Below, piece after piece: positions 57,178-64,000 of a stretch of 64,000 nt of DNA (within the stretch, counting starts at the first letter, position 1; the number at the start of each line of letters is the position of its first letter). The DNA is taken from positions 1 through 64,000 of the forward strand of contig JBGAQX010000008.1 in NCBI GenBank assembly GCA_044220545.1, read 5' to 3'. A program made the translations under genes and the position numbers. This DNA is from Fen-999 sp044220545 (GTDB taxonomy: Bacteria > Pseudomonadota > Gammaproteobacteria > Burkholderiales > Rhodocyclaceae). The notes below the pieces were generated by a model, which searched no databases, was not told the DNA's origin, and worked only from the letters and a program-made list of their open reading frames with translations.

Positions 57178-59379
57178 TTACGAACCGATGATGCCGCCAT
57201 CGTCCTTGGTGACAACCACCACGCCGGCCCGCGGGCGGCCGCCGGGCAGCGGTGTCACGCCATCGGCTCGGGTTGCCCATTGGCTGGCCGGCCAGTTGGA
57301 GAACTGGTCGGGGTCGGCCGCGGTGGCGTCTTCACCGGGATGCTGGATGCCGACGAACAGGGTCTTGCCGTCCGGAGTCATGGTGATGCCGGTGACTTCG
57401 CACTTGTTCGGGCCGGTCAAGAAGCGGCGGAACTCCTTGGTGTTGGGATCGGCGCAGGACAGGCTGTTGGCGCCCAGATTGACCCAGTCGCCGGTGCCAT
57501 TGCCGACCTGATCGGTCTGCACCCACAGGCGGCCGAACCAGTCGAACCAGAGGCCATCCGGCGCGCCGAAGTCGGCGGAACCGCTGGGGCTGTCGACGAT
57601 GTCGCCCATATAGTTGTTGGTCGGCTTGGCGGTCTTGGTGGTGAGGGTATCGCCGCACTGGACAAACAGATCCCAGGTGAAGGTGGTGGCCAGCACTGTC
57701 TTGCCGCTTTCCCGCCAGCGAATGATGTGGCCGTAGCGATTGTCTTCGCGGGGATTGGCGGCATCGACCGGCGGGCGGGCGGAAGCAGCGGCGGTGGAGC
57801 CGTCGGCAGCGTTGACCGAAGCGGTGGTGGTGCCGCGGCGGTCGTTGTTGGTCAGCGTGCAATAGACCTCGATTTCGTCGTAGCCACCGATGCGCGGGCG
57901 GACACCGGTCCATTCCGGCCGGTCCATCATGGTGGCGCCGACCGCGTCGGCGGCCATCCGTGTCTTGATCAGGATCTTGGCCATGACCTCGGCGTCGTTC
58001 GCCGCCGAGAAGTTGGGGTTGTCGCGCAGGGCCAAGCCGTCGACGCCGACGGTGCCCGGTTGCAGGGCGATCCACTGGCCGGTCAGGTTGGAGTCGAACT
58101 TGGCGACATAGAGTGTGCCGCTGTCGAGCAGGTCAAGGTTGGCGGCGCGATTGGCGGGGTTGTACTTGCCGGCGCAAACGAACTTGTAGATGTATTCATT
58201 CTTCTCGTCATCGCCCATGTAGAAGGCCAGGTTGTTGGCGCTGTCCACCACGTACTGGGCGCTTTCGTGCTTGATGCGGCCAAGGGCGGTGCGCTTGACG
58301 GGCGTGTGCCGGGGATCGTAGGGATCGACTTCCACCACCCAGCCGAACAGGTGGGGCTCGTTGGGATTGACCGACAGATCGAAACGGGGATCGACCTGAT
58401 GCCAGCGGTAGCCGTTGCCATTGGCGGACAGGCCATAGCGACGATTCAGCTTGCCCACCTCCGTGGCGATGCCGGTATCGACAGCACCGGTGGTGGATCC
58501 AAAGTTGCCATTCCAGTTTTCTTCGCAGGTCAGGTAGGTACCCCACGGGGTCACGCCATGGGCGCAATTGTTGATGGTGCCGTTGGCGACGTGACCGTCC
58601 GTGGTGTGACCGGTGGGCACGGAACCCGTGGCGGTGATGCCGTACTCGTTGGTTTGCATCAGCGCGTGGCCGGCGGCCGGGCCGGCGACGCGCATGGGCG
58701 TGTTGGAGGTCAGGCGGCGGCCGTAGGGGGAGCTGGCGACCACGGTCCATTTGCCGGCGACGCGGCGAATCTCGGTAATGGAAACGCCGTGAGCGGATTG
58801 CGACTTGCGGCACTTCTCGATGGTGTAGCCGGCACCCAGCGCGTCGGTACCGGTCTGGCCGGCCGGGAAGAGGATCGCCTCATGGGTATATTCGTTGTTG
58901 GCGCAGAGGATGCCCCGGTCGTTGGTGACCTGGCCGCGACTGACAAAGGGGAAAAAATGCATGCCGTCGGTGTGCATGCCGTACTGCTTGGCCTGCTCGG
59001 CGGCGGTATTGCTGGCGTCAGCGGCGAAAGCGACGCCGCCGGGCATGATCGGGTCGCCCCAGGACACCAGCACCTTGGCGGTATAGCCGGCGGGCACGGC
59101 GACCATGTCGGCAACGGCGCCGCTGGTGGCCAGGCTGGCGGGAATGCTGTCGAAGCCGATACCCGCGAAGCCGAGACCGGCGGGAACCGGCGCGGCTTGC
59201 ACGGAATTTACCAGGCCCGACAGCGTCAAGCCGCCGGCGGCGGCGAGCACACCGGCACTCGCCGTGCCCTTGATGAAGCTGCGCCGGGAAGCATCGACGC
59301 GGTCGATAACGTCGCGGATGGATTCATTGTGCGACGGATTGAGCGTCACGTCGTTGACGGGGTGCAGACTGCCTTTCAT
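57178..59379 (-). CDS. phoX: PhoX-family (DUF839) phosphatase, Tat-exported
   Basis: This large calcium/iron-type alkaline phosphatase family protein of 733 aa carries a twin-arginine signal, ASRRSFIKGTASAGVLAAAGG (about 30-50). DUF839 segments seen are NNEYTHEAILFP, CAHGVTPWGTYLTCEENWNG, YGWVVEVDP-like LFGWVVEVDPYDP and GDDEKNEYIYKFV. Late segments are DGLWFDWFGRLWVQTD and GEDATAADPDQFSNWP. It releases phosphate from organic esters in the periplasm. ATG 59379 follows GGAGGATCG. A possible Pho box is 102 bp upstream. Confidence 0.92.
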   Translation of the reverse strand: MKGSLHPVNDVTLNPSHNESIRDVIDRVDASRRSFIKGTASAGVLAAAGGLTLSGLVNSVQAAPVPAGLGFAGIGFDSIPASLATSGAVADMVAVPAGYTAKVLVSWGDPIMPGGVAFAADASNTAAEQAKQYGMHTDGMHFFPFVSRGQVTNDRGILCANNEYTHEAILFPAGQTGTDALGAGYTIEKCRKSQSAHGVSITEIRRVAGKWTVVASSPYGRRLTSNTPMRVAGPAAGHALMQTNEYGITATGSVPTGHTTDGHVANGTINNCAHGVTPWGTYLTCEENWNGNFGSTTGAVDTGIATEVGKLNRRYGLSANGNGYRWHQVDPRFDLSVNPNEPHLFGWVVEVDPYDPRHTPVKRTALGRIKHESAQYVVDSANNLAFYMGDDEKNEYIYKFVCAGKYNPANRAANLDLLDSGTLYVAKFDSNLTGQWIALQPGTVGVDGLALRDNPNFSAANDAEVMAKILIKTRMAADAVGATMMDRPEWTGVRPRIGGYDEIEVYCTLTNNDRRGTTTASVNAADGSTAAASARPPVDAANPREDNRYGHIIRWRESGKTVLATTFTWDLFVQCGDTLTTKTAKPTNNYMGDIVDSPSGSADFGAPDGLWFDWFGRLWVQTDQVGNGTGDWVNLGANSLSCADPNTKEFRRFLTGPNKCEVTGITMTPDGKTLFVGIQHPGEDATAADPDQFSNWPASQWATRADGVTPLPGGRPRAGVVVVTKDDGGIIGS

Positions 59380-59480
59380 GCGATCCTCCGATGCTGTCTA
59401 ACTGGGGGTCAGGGGGTGGGATTCCGCGACGTCCGGGGGGTGCTTCGTCCGGGTGCGTCAAGGCCATTGTTGTGGAAGAC

Positions 59481-59498
59481 TGTTAAGCAATTGTGAAC
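59481..59498 (-). promoter_or_regulatory. Possible Pho box upstream of phoX
   Basis: Read on the - strand, GTTCACA-ATTG-CTTAACA has two 7-bp half-sites spaced by 4 bp, giving the 11-bp period of PhoB boxes. The half-sites only partly match CTGTCAT, so this is suggestive. Its position 102 bp before the phoX start and the target gene type support the idea. Confidence 0.35.
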
Positions 59499-59682
59499 TG
59501 ACGGTCGACTCCGACTGGACCGATTGGGTCAGGGAGGATCGCCCTTCGCTCCGCGAAGCCCACCTGATGGGCCGGCCAACGGCCGAGACCGGTCATCGGC
59601 GGCGCATAATGCCTCGGGCCGCCGCGAATTGGCGGCGGACGCCGGAGTTTGCACCGGCTGAAACAACGAAAGGGGAAAACCC

Positions 59683-60156
59683 ATGCGCAAGCGAATCATC
59701 GATCAAAATCCACCACATGCCTCGCCAGGCGACGATATTTGGCTGGACCTGCACCATCTGGCGCAGGTTGAACTGACCTCCGAGGAGGCGGGTCACCCGA
59801 TCGAGGCGGCACTGACGCCCGGGGAGGGATCAGGTTGGCGCGCGGCGCAAGGCGGAGAGCAGACCATCCGCCTCCTGTTTGATGCGGCACAGAAGGTGCG
59901 GCGTATCCAACTATTGATTTGCGAAGATCAGCGGGCGCGCACCCAGGAGTTTGTCTTGCGATGGTCGCCGGATGGCGGGCGGTCTTACCGGGACATCGTG
60001 CGTCAGCAATACAACTTCAGCCCGCCGGACATGACGCGCGAGCTTGAGGACTACACGGTCGATCTCGTCGCGGTGACGGCTCTGGAACTGAGAATCATCC
60101 CGGATATCGGTGGAGGAGATGCTCGCGCATCGATTGCGCGGCTGCGAATCGCCTAG
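59683..60156 (+). CDS. Protein of unknown function, possible F5/8-type beta-sandwich
   Basis: This is a 157-aa soluble protein without a signal peptide. Alternating hydrophobic strands and the segments IRLLFDAAQKVRRIQLLICED and FVLRWSPDGGRSYRDIVRQQYNFSP look like a galactose-binding (discoidin-like) sandwich. The ligand and role are unknown. GAAAGGGGA before ATG 59683 is a good ribosome site. It is a single gene that ends in a 4-bp overlap with the convergent transporter gene. Confidence 0.7.
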   Translation: MRKRIIDQNPPHASPGDDIWLDLHHLAQVELTSEEAGHPIEAALTPGEGSGWRAAQGGEQTIRLLFDAAQKVRRIQLLICEDQRARTQEFVLRWSPDGGRSYRDIVRQQYNFSPPDMTRELEDYTVDLVAVTALELRIIPDIGGGDARASIARLRIA

Positions 60157-61133
60157 GGCAAGGCCCGCGGAGCAGCGGGGCCGCTTCTTGGCGGCCTCGG
60201 GTCGCCGCCGCGCCAGCCCAGTGCTTCATTGGCAAGCAGGGCGCCAAGTACCAACAGGCCGCCGACCAGGGCTCCGGAGGGCGGCCGCTCGTCGGCCCCC
60301 AGCCAGACCCAGATGACGCCGAAGATGACTTCAAGCAGGGCGAGCAGGGCAATTTCCGGCGCCGGCAAGGTTCGGCTCACACGTACCACCAGCAGGCAGG
60401 GTATCGCCAGTTGCACCACACCCAAGAGGGCCAGCAAGCCGAGGTCGTGCGCCGAAGCGCGCAGGGGCAAGCCCAGCGGCAGCGTTGCCAGGGCCGAGAG
60501 CGCGGCCCCGATCAACACCGCCGGCAACATGTCCGGCGTGTTGTCGCCATCCGAAGTCCTTGCCACGAATTGCAGGACGGTCCAGTTGGCCGCCCCGGCC
60601 ACGGGAACCGCCAGGGCGACCACGGTCCCCAGCAACACCGCGCCAGCGCGCGCCTCTGCGCCGAACATCCAGGCGATGCCCAAACCGGCGACGACAATCG
60701 CCAACCAGGTGCGGCCCGGCAGGGCGTGGCGCAGCAGCAGACGGGCGAACAGCGCCGTGACCAGGGGGCCGATCGCCATGGTCACCAGCACGTTGGCAAC
60801 CGTGGTCAGGGTGATGGCAACCATGAAGGCGGTAAACATGATGGCCCAGCAGACGCCCGACAGCCACAAGGGCCAGCGTGCCCGCCGCAGGCCGACCCAG
60901 AACGATGCGCCACGCATTGCCGTCAAGAAAGCGGCCAGCGCCACGGCGTTGAACAGGCTGCGCCAGAACGTTACTTCGAAGCTGCGCGCGGCGTCCAGGT
61001 GGCGCGTCACGACGCCGGCCAGGCTCCAGAGCAACGTGACCAGCACCATCAGGGCGACGGCTCGGCGGTGGCCGGCGGGGATAGGCTGGAGAAATGGTTT
61101 GGGAGTAAGCTTGCCCCTGAACATCGCGTCCAT
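60153..61133 (-). CDS. EamA-family (DMT superfamily) transporter
   Basis: This 326-aa protein has ten predicted membrane helices arranged as two EamA repeats (about 28-160 and 175-305). It shows the usual inner motif PEIALLALLEVIFGVIWVWLG near the end of the second repeat. It probably exports small metabolites or amino acids; the substrate cannot be inferred. The start is ATG 61133 or 61124. It diverges from the histidine kinase gene. Confidence 0.85.
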   Translation of the reverse strand: MDAMFRGKLTPKPFLQPIPAGHRRAVALMVLVTLLWSLAGVVTRHLDAARSFEVTFWRSLFNAVALAAFLTAMRGASFWVGLRRARWPLWLSGVCWAIMFTAFMVAITLTTVANVLVTMAIGPLVTALFARLLLRHALPGRTWLAIVVAGLGIAWMFGAEARAGAVLLGTVVALAVPVAGAANWTVLQFVARTSDGDNTPDMLPAVLIGAALSALATLPLGLPLRASAHDLGLLALLGVVQLAIPCLLVVRVSRTLPAPEIALLALLEVIFGVIWVWLGADERPPSGALVGGLLVLGALLANEALGWRGGDPRPPRSGPAAPRALP

Positions 61134-61207
61134 TCTACGGCCATGACCGCTCCCCGCTCATTTCAGACGATGCCGTCCGACGTATCGGAGGGCGCAGGCG
61201 TGTCCTC

Positions 61208-62719
61208 ATGACCGAAACCGATCACCGGCGACACCTCGAGAATTTGGCGCGGGTGCGCATCCAGGCGGAGTCGGGCAGCCGGGTAAAGAGCAGCTTCCTG
61301 GCCAACATGAGCCACGAGTTGCGCACGCCGATGAACGCCATCATCGGCTTTGCTCACCTGGCCCGGCGCGGCGCCACCGATCCCGACCAGAGGGGCTACC
61401 TCGCCAAGATCACCGAAGCCGCCGAGCATCTCCTGCGACTCATCAACGACATCCTCGATGTTTCGAGTATCGAAGCCGGCAAACTTGCCCTGGAGCAAGC
61501 CGATTTTGCGCTCGATGAAGTCATCGAGCGCGCCTGGGTCGCGGCCAGCGACCAGGTCGGCGCCAAGGACCTGGACATGACCACAGCCATCGCCCCCGGT
61601 CTTGAGGGGCCGCTGCGCGGCGATCCCCGGCGCCTGGGCCAGGTTCTGCTCAATCTGCTCACCAATGCCATCAAGTTCACGGAGCGGGGAGGCGTGGCGT
61701 TGCGCGCCCAGTTGCTCGAGTCCGGTGCCGATTGGCTACTGGCGCGTTTCGAAGTGGCCGATACGGGCATCGGCATCGGCGCCGATGACCAGCGCGATCT
61801 GTTCCAGCCCTTTACCCAGGCCGACGATTCCACAGCCCGTCGCTATGGCGGCACCGGTCTCGGTCTGACCATCAGCGCCCAACTGGTTCATCTGATGGGT
61901 GGCGAGATCGGCGTCGACAGCCAGCCAGGCCGGGGCAGCACGTTCTGGTTCACGGTCCGCCTCGGTCATGACGGCACGGCCACGGACCTGGCGCCGGAGG
62001 CCATATCCGGGGTTTCGGCCACCCCCGCCGACACGCCGCCGAAAGACGATTCGGAGCTTCTCGCCGGCCGGCTGGCCGCCATCGACGGCCTCGATCTCGC
62101 CCAGGGACTCAGAAGCTTCCGTGGCCGCATCGCGCCCTATCAACGATTGCTGGGTCAATTCGCCAGCGCGCACCGGCAGGACATGAGCACGGTGCTCGAG
62201 TGCCTTGAAGTCGCGAACATCGCCGAGGCCAGGCGTGTCGCCCATTCGCTCAAGGGATCCGCCGCCGCCCTGGGAATCTCGCACATCCAGAACCATGCCG
62301 CGCAACTGGAAGCCGAGCTCCGCGAAGTCCTGGAAGGCCGATGGGCGGATGAAGCAGCCGGGTTGGCCCGACTGCGGCCCCTGGCCAAGACACTCGAAGC
62401 CGAGCTGGCCGACTTTGCGCTGGCCGTGGGCGCGCTGGTGGCGGAAACCGCCGCGGACACAGCCGACGCTCCGTCAGGACAAGGGGGGGGCGACTGGCCC
62501 GCGCTGCGCGCCGCCCTGGAGCATCTGCATGCACTGCTGGCGGCCGACGACATGCAGGCTTCGGAAGTTCTCGCCGGCGCCGCGCCAATGTTGAGGACCG
62601 CGCTGGGTGGCGGGGCCGACCCGCTGATTCGCGCCATAGAACAATTCGACTTTCCGGCGGCGCTGACCATCCTGCGCGAAATCCGAGCCGACCACATCGA
62701 GCTTGCCGCCAAGACCTGA
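61208..62719 (+). CDS. Orphan soluble histidine kinase with Hpt domain
   Basis: The order is HisKA (His in SFLANMSHELRTPMNAI, about residue 36), HATPase_c (LLTNAIKFTERGG, DTGIGIG, GGTGLGLTIS), then an Hpt domain with its phospho-His in RVAHSLKGSAAALG (about residue 345). A helical tail follows. There is no membrane segment and no sensor domain. The receiver domain that normally sits between HATPase and Hpt in hybrid kinases is missing. The N-terminus AESGSRVKSSFLANMSHE looks like the end of a longer sensor. The partner regulator is not in the window. The 503-aa frame is intact. Confidence 0.88.
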   Translation: MTETDHRRHLENLARVRIQAESGSRVKSSFLANMSHELRTPMNAIIGFAHLARRGATDPDQRGYLAKITEAAEHLLRLINDILDVSSIEAGKLALEQADFALDEVIERAWVAASDQVGAKDLDMTTAIAPGLEGPLRGDPRRLGQVLLNLLTNAIKFTERGGVALRAQLLESGADWLLARFEVADTGIGIGADDQRDLFQPFTQADDSTARRYGGTGLGLTISAQLVHLMGGEIGVDSQPGRGSTFWFTVRLGHDGTATDLAPEAISGVSATPADTPPKDDSELLAGRLAAIDGLDLAQGLRSFRGRIAPYQRLLGQFASAHRQDMSTVLECLEVANIAEARRVAHSLKGSAAALGISHIQNHAAQLEAELREVLEGRWADEAAGLARLRPLAKTLEAELADFALAVGALVAETAADTADAPSGQGGGDWPALRAALEHLHALLAADDMQASEVLAGAAPMLRTALGGGADPLIRAIEQFDFPAALTILREIRADHIELAAKT

Positions 62720-62801
62720 GCTCATGACCTGCGTCATTGCGCACGGTAGGCAAAGCCGGTAGCCTTTATGCCGTCGACAAATTTTCTCAAGAGGAATCAT
62801 C

Positions 62802-63113
62802 ATGAGCGAAATGAGTACCGTAAACAAGGACAAGCTGATCGCCGACATGAAGGTCGTGGTGGCGGACGCGGAAGAATTGCTGCGCGCCACGGCCAACCAG
62901 GCGGGCGACAAGGTCGGTGAGCTGCGCGGCAAGATTCAGGACCACCTGATCACCGCGCGCGCCAGCCTCGCCGACGCGCAGGCCGCCATGGTGGACAGGG
63001 CCAAGCAAGTCGGTCGCGCGACCGATGACTACGTGCAGGATAATCCCTGGCGCTCGGTCGGTATCGCCGCTGGCGTCGGTCTGCTGGTCGGCCTGTTGAT
63101 CGGCCGCCGGTAA
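62802..63113 (+). CDS. DUF883 (ElaB/YqjD-like) membrane-anchored protein
   Basis: This 103-aa protein is helical with a C-terminal membrane anchor (SVGIAAGVGLLVGLLIGRR) and the YqjD-type DNPWRSVGIAAGVG motif. E. coli YqjD and ElaB tether ribosomes to the membrane in stationary phase; a similar role is possible. AAGAGGAA before ATG 62802 is a good ribosome site. It leads an operon with the YqjE- and YqjK-like genes. Confidence 0.9.
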   Translation: MSEMSTVNKDKLIADMKVVVADAEELLRATANQAGDKVGELRGKIQDHLITARASLADAQAAMVDRAKQVGRATDDYVQDNPWRSVGIAAGVGLLVGLLIGRR

Positions 63114-63116
63114 GCG

Positions 63117-63518
63117 ATGGCCGACGGGTCGGCCCCGGGCGGTTTGTTTGCCTCGCTGCGTGGCTTGTTCGCGACGGGCGTCGCGATCCTGCACACGCGG
63201 CTGGAGTTGCTTGCGACCGAGGTCCGCCAGGAGCAGGCGCGGTTACTGGGCATGCTGGCCTTTGGCGCGGCCGCGCTGATCTTCCTTTCCGCCGGGCTGG
63301 TGTTTCTGGCGGTGTTTCTTACCGTGCTGTTGTGGGACACCAACCGTCTGTTGGTACTGGGCATCTTCACCGCCCTGTTCCTGGGAGCCGGTATCGTCGC
63401 GCTGCTGGTTGCCCGACGCAATGCCGTGACGCCCTCGCAGTTGTTTTCCGCCAGCCTGGCGGAACTGGCCGAAGACCACGCCGTGGCCAAGGCCACTCCG
63501 CCAGCCCACCAGCAATGA
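63117..63518 (+). CDS. YqjE-like (phage holin superfamily III) membrane protein
   Basis: This 133-aa protein has an amphipathic start (GGLFASLRGLFATGVAILHTRLELLATEVRQE) and two membrane helices (about 42-75 and 82-102). The E-x-x-Q-E-x-x-R type loop and length fit the YqjE family. It starts 3 nt after the DUF883 gene, and its stop overlaps the next start. The role is unknown, probably stress-linked through its neighbour. Confidence 0.88.
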   Translation: MADGSAPGGLFASLRGLFATGVAILHTRLELLATEVRQEQARLLGMLAFGAAALIFLSAGLVFLAVFLTVLLWDTNRLLVLGIFTALFLGAGIVALLVARRNAVTPSQLFSASLAELAEDHAVAKATPPAHQQ

Positions 63519-63817
63519 ACTCCGACCTGCTGACTCTGGCGCTGAAGCAACAGCGCCTGCAGCTGAAGTCCGCGGCCCTGCGCGCGCAATGGATCGGCCA
63601 TGCCGGTGGCTTGAAGCCGATGTGCAACGGTGTGGACCGGGTCGGCCAGGGCATCCGCTGGTTGCAAGGCCATCCTCAAGCACTGATGGCGACTGGAGTC
63701 GCCACCGGCGTAGCTTTGCTGGTGGCCCGGCCTCGCACACTCTTGCGCTGGGCCAGGCGTAGCTTCTTCGCCTGGCAGGCTTGGCGCAAGGGGCGGAACT
63801 GGCTGGCGCGGCGGTAG
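63515..63817 (+). CDS. YqjK-like protein
   Basis: This 100-aa basic protein completes the yqjD-yqjE-yqjK arrangement. It has an N-terminal helix NSDLLTLALKQQRLQLKSAALRAQW, a short hydrophobic segment (ALMATGVATGVALLVA) and a Trp/Arg-rich tail (WARRSFFAWQAWRKGRNWLARR). ATG 63515 overlaps the preceding stop (ATGA). The function is unknown. Confidence 0.82.
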   Translation: MNSDLLTLALKQQRLQLKSAALRAQWIGHAGGLKPMCNGVDRVGQGIRWLQGHPQALMATGVATGVALLVARPRTLLRWARRSFFAWQAWRKGRNWLARR

Positions 63818-63833
63818 CCCGGACCAGGCGCTC

Positions 63834-64000
63834 TCACGCCCTTGCCTGGCGTGGTTCGTTCAGTTGTCCGGGCGGTACCAGCAAAGTCTGCACACGGGCC
63901 ACGATGGCATCGAAGTCCTCCACCGGTACGGGCCGGGAGAAGTAATAGCCCTGTACGCAGCGACAATTCATGCCCCGCAGCAGGTCCAGTTGCGCCGCGC
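63834..64000 (-). CDS. C-terminus of an EAL-domain protein (partial)
   Basis: Reading in from the right edge on the - strand, the frame gives QLDLLRGMNCRCVQGYYFSRPVPVEDF and stops at 63834-63836. This is the conserved end of an EAL (cyclic-di-GMP phosphodiesterase) domain. The catalytic part and any GGDEF or sensor domains lie outside the window. It converges on the YqjK-like gene. Confidence 0.85.
   Translation of the reverse strand, partial: AAQLDLLRGMNCRCVQGYYFSRPVPVEDFDAIVARVQTLLVPPGQLNEPRQARA

Noticed and set aside
56281..59496. A 1071-codon open frame on the + strand opposite phoX and the PEP-CTERM gene
   Set aside because: The opposite strand encodes two clear proteins with signals and domain motifs. 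Long antisense frames are common in GC-rich DNA. The product is Gly/Ala/Val-rich without recognisable domains.
61143..61211. A 22-codon frame overlapping the histidine kinase start (ATGA)
   Set aside because: It could be a leader peptide, but it has no ribosome site and no attenuator structure. It is probably chance.
1..64000. CRISPR arrays, rRNA genes, complete insertion sequences
   Set aside because: I saw no regular direct repeats with spacers, no rRNA sequence and no transposase frames. The only site-specific recombinase recognised is IntI.

Overview
This is a high-GC bacterial chromosome segment. Gene content and order point to a betaproteobacterium, most likely Rhodocyclales-like (Dechloromonas, Azonexus or Accumulibacter relatives). 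The basis is the rsmB-DUF4390-ntrY-ntrX-trkA-trkH block, the mreBCD-mrdA-rodA-rlpA-dacC-dat-DUF493-lipB block beside gatCAB, PEP-CTERM proteins and a PHA phasin. The taxonomic placement is inference; no rRNA is present.

Left edge (1-3.1 kb): the tip of a chromosomal integron. An IntI-type integrase on the + strand has a LexA-like box in front of it and an attI-like site. Cassettes run leftward on the - strand: a 426-aa secreted or anchored unknown, an attC site with the typical unpaired base, a 102-aa zinc-ribbon membrane protein, a second attC, and a partial third cassette. A Uma2-family nuclease gene separates the integrase from the core genome.

3.7-15.4 kb: a tightly packed + strand run of rsmB, a DUF4390 gene, an NtrY-like kinase, an NtrX-like regulator with a degenerate AAA+ domain, trkA, trkH and hemE. 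An AT-rich gap with a cluster of DnaA boxes follows, then priA.

15.4-31.8 kb: mixed housekeeping genes. These are an MFS transporter and a MOSC protein, a fructokinase (mak) broken by an internal deletion, a lone mlaF with an altered H-loop, asmA, mscL, a caspase-fold protein, an MBL-fold hydrolase, a radical SAM protein, tpx, a phasin with TGCA-type dyads upstream, a TerB-like membrane protein, tRNA-Arg(CCG), a cytochrome c5, rep and a DUF4197 gene.

31.8-42.2 kb: the most unusual stretch. It holds AT-richer genes placed around the lipoate locus. A TPR/ankyrin protein is followed by a diverged copy of the lipA 3' end, then a three-gene unit, then intact lipA. The three-gene unit encodes a single-pass membrane protein, a membrane-anchored ClpB-D2-like AAA+ ATPase with a pore-loop tyrosine, and a cysteine-rich exported protein. 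A PEP-CTERM C-type lectin and a putatively Tat-exported PLP enzyme separate lipA from lipB. The three-gene unit is my best candidate for an undescribed system.

42.2-64 kb: the cell-shape and peptidoglycan operon (- strand), the gatCAB amidotransferase (+), pyrE, xthA, a PhoX-type phosphatase with a downstream PEP-CTERM gene and a possible Pho box, a DMT transporter, an orphan HisKA-HATPase-Hpt kinase, a DUF883/YqjE/YqjK stress-type membrane operon, and the C-terminus of an EAL-domain protein at the right edge.
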